This document shows positions 13,793-17,567 of a stretch of DNA of 17,567 bases, piece by piece; within the stretch, counting starts at the first letter, position 1; every line of letters begins with the position of its first letter. Both the position numbers and the translations under genes were made by a program. The notes under the pieces were generated by a model. That model was not told where the DNA came from. It did no database searches and worked only from the letters and a program-made list of their open reading frames with translations. Source of the DNA: Alphaproteobacteria bacterium UBA6189 (GTDB lineage: Bacteria; Pseudomonadota; Alphaproteobacteria; Rickettsiales; UBA3002); the NCBI GenBank assembly GCA_002422745.1, contig DITH01000091.1, forward strand, positions 1-17,567. Reading direction: 5' to 3'.

Positions 13793-13805
13793 TAAGTTAC
13801 TGATA
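13793..13805 (-). promoter_or_regulatory. IHF-binding consensus match
   Basis: The minus strand reads TATCAGTAACTTA, matching the IHF consensus WATCARNNNNTTR at every defined position. It lies between the inverted repeat and the -24/-12 element, at about -44 to -56 from the predicted start, the usual place for the DNA bend at sigma-54 promoters. Confidence 0.55.
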
Positions 13806-13822
13806 GATATAAAGATCAGAAA

Positions 13823-13838
13823 TGGCACGCCCACTGCA
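13823..13838 (+). promoter_or_regulatory. Sigma-54 (RpoN) -24/-12 promoter
   Basis: TGGCACG (13823-13829), four bases, then CTGCA (13834-13838) compares with consensus TGGCACG-N4-TTGCA: the -24 half is exact and the -12 half differs at one base. GG and GC are separated by exactly 10 bp. Transcription would begin near 13849, just before the GGAGGG ribosome-binding site of the receiver gene. The divergent NtrC-family activator supports the call. Confidence 0.75.
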
Positions 13839-13860
13839 ATAGGTTAAGCAGGAGGGACGA

Positions 13861-14724
13861 ATGATTATTGTGGATGAAGGTGCCGAAGCCAAACTGCTTA
13901 GCGATCTCCCCAAGCTACGCTACGACACCGAACATGCGCGATGCATTCACTTCCCGGCCGGAGGTAATGAGAGACTATCTTCGGTCACCCAGGCAGCGCA
14001 GGCATATCTGACATCCTTCTCCCCCCGGATATATGCCTGCGCTGATGGGGATATTTTCCTCATCGCCGATCCGTTTCCGAGCCGCGAAGCACGCCGGGCG
14101 ATGCTGCATGTTGCCGAGAAAGAAAATATCCCAGCCGATGAATCCTTCGCCCGGCTGTACGAACTCACTCAGCAAATGAGCGCGCTACTTGGTCTGGTAG
14201 AGCAGAAAATCGATAAGATGCATCAGCAACTCGAAGCGCAACAACGGCGACTGGCCGAGCGCGCAGCCGAACAAAAGCGTCAGTCGATTCTTGCTGCGTC
14301 CACCATTGCTGCGCCGTTAACATTCGACCAACGCCGCCGTCAACGATCTGAGCCACAATTGCTGGTCATCGACGACGATGTTTTCTCCAGCAAGCTGGTA
14401 ACGAATGTGGTGCGGCAGCATTACAGAATCAAAGCCGTCGACAACCCGCAACAGGCCCTATCAAGCTACGACGAGCTGGCCCCGGATCTGTTGTTCCTCG
14501 ATATCAACCTGCCCAACGTGTCTGGTCATGAATTGCTGGAGAAAATCATGATACGGGATCCCCAGGCCTATGTGATCATGCTCAGCGGCAATGCGGATCT
14601 CGACAATATACGAACCGCGATGACCCGCGGCGCTAAAGGCTTTGTCAGCAAACCATTCACTCGCGATAAGCTGTTTCAGTATATCGAGCGCTGCCCAACC
14701 ATTCAAGCCGGCCAGGAAGCATGA
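13861..14724 (+). CDS. Response regulator with unrecognised N-terminal domain, coiled coil and C-terminal receiver
   Basis: A 287-aa cytoplasmic protein. Residues 1-100 form a domain I do not recognise; its order of elements (ARCIHF strand, helix, RIYACADGDIFLIAD hairpin, helix EARRAMLHV) loosely resembles a degenerate GGDEF/cyclase palm. Residues 104-143 are a Gln/Glu/Arg-rich coiled coil, probably for dimerisation. Residues 166-275 are a receiver with acidic VIDDD (171-173), phospho-acceptor Asp214 (LFLDINLP), Ser242 and Lys264 (SKPF). It has no DNA-binding output domain. An AGGAGGG site precedes the ATG by 4 nt and a sigma-54 promoter lies just upstream. It is followed by the hybrid kinase in the same operon and probably takes part in its phosphorelay. 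The receiver is sure; its function is unknown. Confidence 0.88.
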   Translation: MIIVDEGAEAKLLSDLPKLRYDTEHARCIHFPAGGNERLSSVTQAAQAYLTSFSPRIYACADGDIFLIADPFPSREARRAMLHVAEKENIPADESFARLYELTQQMSALLGLVEQKIDKMHQQLEAQQRRLAERAAEQKRQSILAASTIAAPLTFDQRRRQRSEPQLLVIDDDVFSSKLVTNVVRQHYRIKAVDNPQQALSSYDELAPDLLFLDINLPNVSGHELLEKIMIRDPQAYVIMLSGNADLDNIRTAMTRGAKGFVSKPFTRDKLFQYIERCPTIQAGQEA

Positions 14725-14777
14725 GCATCCTCATCGCAGCCGAACACAATCTATGGATGGATAGGGGGGGCGCATGA
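14721..14777 (+). CDS. Possible coupled micro-ORF bridging receiver and kinase genes (18 aa)
   Basis: ATG 14721 overlaps the stop of the receiver gene (ATGA) and the TGA at 14775-14777 overlaps the kinase start ATG 14774 (ATGA again). The peptide would be MSILIAAEHNLWMDRGGA. AGGAAG at 14714-14719 could serve as ribosome-binding site. The double overlap would carry ribosomes from one gene to the next. It may equally be chance, because the region is short. Confidence 0.3.
   Translation: MSILIAAEHNLWMDRGGA
14764..14770 (+). repeat. Poly-G tract (G7) at the kinase ribosome-binding site
   Basis: Seven G residues end 3 nt before the kinase ATG and must serve as its Shine-Dalgarno. Homopolymer slippage here would change the spacing only slightly, but one extra base would also bring the micro-ORF into frame with the kinase. 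Confidence 0.6.
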
Positions 14778-17101
14778 GAACCACGCAGGCGATACGGCAA
14801 CTATTTCTGCTAGCTATGGTGCTATCGCTGCTGATCGTGGCCGCCAACTACGCCATGATCGCGCGCTATGTGCAGCAAAAAACCGTCTCGACACACATGA
14901 GCGAGCTCGCAGAAAAACGCTCGGGCGAGGCCGTCGCCCTCACCAAGGAAGTGGAGCTTTTGCATACGGCGGCCTTAGTGCTTGGATTCGGATCGCTGGG
15001 GATTCTAGTGGGTATGTGGTGGCTCATTTTCCGGCCCATGCTGCGCAATATTTCGGAGGCGATGAAAAGCCTGCGTATGCAGCAGACCGTGATCAACAGT
15101 GCCAATGACGGCATCATTATCACGAAAGCTGATCTGCGTTCCCCGGGTCCGGAAATTGTGTATGTGAACGAAGCCATCTGCCGTATCACCGGGTACGTGA
15201 AAGAAGAAATCATCGGCCGTTCCCCGGCCTTATTCCAGGGAGAAGATACAGACCGTAAAACCCTGAACGCCATGCGTGAATCGTTAAGCCGGGGCGAGCC
15301 GTTTACCGGCGAGTTACTGAATTATACAAAAGACCATACCCCCTATTGGCTGGAAATTAACGTCGTGCCGATTACCGATGCCGCCGGCGAAATCACCCAT
15401 TTCGCAGCGATTGAGCGCGACATTACCGCACGCAAAAAAGCCGACACCGAATTATTTCTGACCCTTGTGCAGCTGAAGCGCGCAAACCTGAAAGCCGAAG
15501 CCGTTACCCGCGATCTTGAAGATAGTTTGCAGCGGGCGGAAGAAGCCACCCGTGCTAAAAGTAACTTTCTTGCCAATATGAGCCACGAGTTACGCACCCC
15601 GATGAACGGGGTACTCGGCATGGCGCAGCTGTTGGCGGATACCCCAATGGATGCAGAGCAGCGTGAGCTGATTCAGATTATTAACGATTCAGCCGATAAT
15701 TTGCTGGTGCTGCTGAACGACATTCTCGATTTCTCCAAAATCGAAGCGGGTGCATTAACCCTTGAACATACGCCATTTACCTTGCGTGGCACCATCGCGA
15801 GCGCCACCAAATTATTGCAGGCACAGGCAGAGAAAAAGAATATCGGCCTGCATGTGGAATATGATGCGCTGCTGCCCGCATATATATGGGGTGATAGCAG
15901 CCGACTACGCCAGGTGGTGATCAACCTGCTGGGCAATGCCATTAAATTTACCCAACAGGGCCATGTCGCTTTGCGGCTCACCGCGCATGCAGACCAGGAA
16001 TTTATGATCCAGGTGATCGATACCGGTCCCGGCATTGAGTTGGACAAACAGAAAACTATCTTTGAGAAATTTACGCAAGGTGACGCCTCTGTCACTCGCA
16101 AATATGGTGGTACCGGTCTCGGTCTGGCGATTACCCAACAGCTGGTGACCCTGATGGGCGGGACAATTGGTCTTGAAAGCGTGCCCGGCAAAGGCTCGAC
16201 ATTTTGGGTAAAGCTTCCCCTGCAACCGGCAGATGCCGAAGGCGCGTCGTTGTTGGAAGAGGTGCGCGCTATCCCCGCCACGACGCATGAACGCGTGCCG
16301 GTAGCTCAGGCCCGCATTCTACTGGTCGAAGATTATCCGATTAACCAGGTGTTCGCCGAAAAATTATTGCAGAAGTTTGGCGTGTGCCATATCGACCATG
16401 CCGAAAATGGTGACGTCGCGGTGATGTTAAGCCAGGTGCATCGCTACGATATGATCTTCATGGACTGCCAGATGCCGGAGATGGATGGCTACGAAGCCAC
16501 CATGCGCATTCGCCAACTGGAAAAAACGTTGGGTTACCATACGCCGATTGTGGCGATGACCGCCAACGCCATGGTGGGCGATCGCGAGAAATGCCTTAAA
16601 TCCGGCATGGACGATTATTTGAGCAAACCGCTGCGGGCGCATCACTTGCATCATATTCTTGAAATGTGGTTCGAGTTAAAAATTGCTGCCCCCGTACTTG
16701 CTAACCCACAGTGCACAGTAACGGTCGCGGCCGATGACATGCCGGTTGATCTCGAACAGCTCCGCCTTTTTACCGATGGTGATCCGGAAGAAGAATCGGC
16801 CTTATTTACCTTATTCTACGATCAGGCACAGTCGGTAATCCAGCTGCTGCAAGACCATGTGAACGATCATGACGATGACGCCTGGAAAGCCGCGACTCAC
16901 CGGCTAAAAGGTGCGGCAGCGAACCTCGGAGCAAACCGGCTGCAGTATTTTTGCAAGAAGGGTGAAGAATCGTTCACCGCCACGCGTGACGAAAAGCAGG
17001 CCATGCTGGCGGACATATCCGAGGAAACCGAACGGGTGCGCCTGTTCTTCTTGGCCAAGCAATCCGCAGACCAGGGCTTAACCAGCAGCGCGACGCACTA
17101 G
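14774..17101 (+). CDS. Membrane hybrid histidine kinase (TM-PAS-HisKA-HATPase-REC-HPt)
   Basis: A 775-aa sensor kinase with an internal phosphorelay like ArcB/BarA. Two membrane helices (about 8-30 and 62-86) enclose a loop of only ~30 residues, so sensing is probably internal. A PAS domain (100-220) is LOV-like (GRSPALFQGEDTD, LLNYTKD) but has Pro151 where LOV domains have the photoactive Cys. The HisKA domain has SHELRTPMNG with His271, the ATPase has N-box NLLGNAIKF, DTGPG and GGTGLGLAI. The receiver (514-630) has Asp520, phospho-acceptor Asp564, Thr596 and Lys618. The HPt domain has ATHRLKGAAANLG with His709. The HPt can pass phosphate to separate receivers; the upstream receiver protein and the divergent NtrC-type regulator are the natural partners. 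The gene ends 6 bp before the convergent tamB end. Confidence 0.95.
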   Translation: MRTTQAIRQLFLLAMVLSLLIVAANYAMIARYVQQKTVSTHMSELAEKRSGEAVALTKEVELLHTAALVLGFGSLGILVGMWWLIFRPMLRNISEAMKSLRMQQTVINSANDGIIITKADLRSPGPEIVYVNEAICRITGYVKEEIIGRSPALFQGEDTDRKTLNAMRESLSRGEPFTGELLNYTKDHTPYWLEINVVPITDAAGEITHFAAIERDITARKKADTELFLTLVQLKRANLKAEAVTRDLEDSLQRAEEATRAKSNFLANMSHELRTPMNGVLGMAQLLADTPMDAEQRELIQIINDSADNLLVLLNDILDFSKIEAGALTLEHTPFTLRGTIASATKLLQAQAEKKNIGLHVEYDALLPAYIWGDSSRLRQVVINLLGNAIKFTQQGHVALRLTAHADQEFMIQVIDTGPGIELDKQKTIFEKFTQGDASVTRKYGGTGLGLAITQQLVTLMGGTIGLESVPGKGSTFWVKLPLQPADAEGASLLEEVRAIPATTHERVPVAQARILLVEDYPINQVFAEKLLQKFGVCHIDHAENGDVAVMLSQVHRYDMIFMDCQMPEMDGYEATMRIRQLEKTLGYHTPIVAMTANAMVGDREKCLKSGMDDYLSKPLRAHHLHHILEMWFELKIAAPVLANPQCTVTVAADDMPVDLEQLRLFTDGDPEEESALFTLFYDQAQSVIQLLQDHVNDHDDDAWKAATHRLKGAAANLGANRLQYFCKKGEESFTATRDEKQAMLADISEETERVRLFFLAKQSADQGLTSSATH

Positions 17102-17107
17102 CGCGCG

Positions 17108-17567
17108 TCAATAATCACGCTTCCAGTTAAACCGAAGACCGCTGGCACGTCCCCCACTTTCCGTTTCGACCGAAAAACGCGGTGTAAGCTCGATTTCGGC
17201 CTTCACCTTGCCGGAGCCTGCATCGGCGCCGCTTTCCACCCCGACATAGACTTTCTCGCTGATGTATTTTCCGGCGCCGACATTCACATCGCCCTCGTCG
17301 GTCTCGCCGATATCCAGCCGGTCGACCCCAAGCAGGTCGCGTGCTTTGCCGATCAGGCTGACGCCGCCACCGCCACCGCGTAAATTGCGCAACGCCTGCG
17401 CTAGCTGTACCCCTTGCAGCGGCGTGATGCTAGCCAGCTCGCGGCCGAACAGCAGATGCGCCAGGATTTCATCTTCCGGCCGGGAGGGAGTGGAGGTAAG
17501 CGTCAATTGCGGATCGCGGATCGGCCCTTCGATGCGAACGCCTGCTGTCAGCGCGCTGGTTTCCGTT
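17108..17567 (-). CDS. tamB: TamB-type translocation/assembly module protein, C-terminal end (5' part outside window)
   Basis: The minus-strand frame is open to the window edge, so only the last ~153 residues of a protein normally over 1,000 long are seen. The end carries the DUF490/TamB pattern: GVRIEGPIRDPQ, then PEDEILAHLLFGRE, LTP-LQGVQLAQAL, a Gly run (RGGGGG), LLGVDRLDIG, GAGKYISEKVYVGVESG, the strand KAEIELTPRFSVETESG and the terminal FNWKRDY. TamB spans the periplasm and, with the BamA-like TamA, supports outer-membrane protein or phospholipid delivery. The C-terminal domain is the part that contacts TamA. A tamA gene would be expected upstream, beyond the right edge. An apparent TTG start at 17506 is not real, since the frame and the similarity continue upstream. 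Confidence 0.9.
   Translation of the reverse strand, partial: TETSALTAGVRIEGPIRDPQLTLTSTPSRPEDEILAHLLFGRELASITPLQGVQLAQALRNLRGGGGGVSLIGKARDLLGVDRLDIGETDEGDVNVGAGKYISEKVYVGVESGADAGSGKVKAEIELTPRFSVETESGGRASGLRFNWKRDY

Noticed and set aside
13783..13797. TGGCAG followed by TAAG as a second sigma-54 element
   Set aside because: The position 10 bp after GG reads AG and not GC, so the essential -12 dinucleotide is missing.
1..17567. CRISPR arrays, insertion sequences, tRNA or rRNA genes, attachment sites
   Set aside because: No regularly spaced repeats, transposase-like proteins, tRNA cloverleaf signatures or rRNA stretches were seen; the window looks like core and niche-adaptive chromosome, not a mobile element.

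Overview
The window reads as chromosomal DNA of a Gram-negative bacterium, most likely a halotolerant or marine alphaproteobacterium. The grounds are a complete ectoine/hydroxyectoine cluster, the C-terminus of a TamB-type outer-membrane biogenesis protein, hybrid two-component proteins with sigma-54 control, and moderately GC-rich, densely packed genes. The class assignment is an inference from gene style; no rRNA or other phylogenetic marker is present.

Left part (1-1630): the 3' end of a glucose-1-phosphate thymidylyltransferase (rmlA/rffH) overlaps by ATGA a dTDP-4-keto-6-deoxyglucose transaminase (wecE/rffA), the tail of a surface-polysaccharide sugar-nucleotide operon. Convergent to it (1625-3061) is a PutP-like sodium:solute symporter whose gene diverges from the ectoine operon.

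Osmoprotection block (3062-6976): ectA, ectB, ectC and ectD lie tightly spaced on the plus strand, followed by a MarR-type regulator that probably corresponds to EctR. The 110-bp gap between the symporter and ectA holds two palindromes. One has the half-site spacing recalled for EctR operators and carries TAGAAT on both strands.

Middle part (7012-11902): an orphan HisH-type glutamine amidotransferase (minus strand), then a 444-bp non-coding stretch rich in hairpins that ends in a structured leader for a CspA-family cold-shock protein. A DEAD-box RNA helicase with a DETD motif II and an ABC-F ATPase follow, giving a cold/translation block. A small two-helix membrane protein comes next.

Right part (11918-17567): a group 1 truncated haemoglobin sits directly downstream of an NtrC-family sigma-54 activator, both on the minus strand. 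Diverging from the activator are a receiver protein with an unrecognised N-terminal domain and a membrane hybrid histidine kinase (PAS-HK-REC-HPt). The 138-bp divergent region has the layout of a sigma-54 promoter: a GG-N10-GC element just before the receiver gene, an exact IHF consensus match upstream of it, and an inverted repeat at UAS distance that overlaps the activator's own start region. I see this as a self-contained, probably undescribed sigma-54 phosphorelay, possibly tied to NO/O2 handling through the haemoglobin. A TamB C-terminus runs off the right edge.
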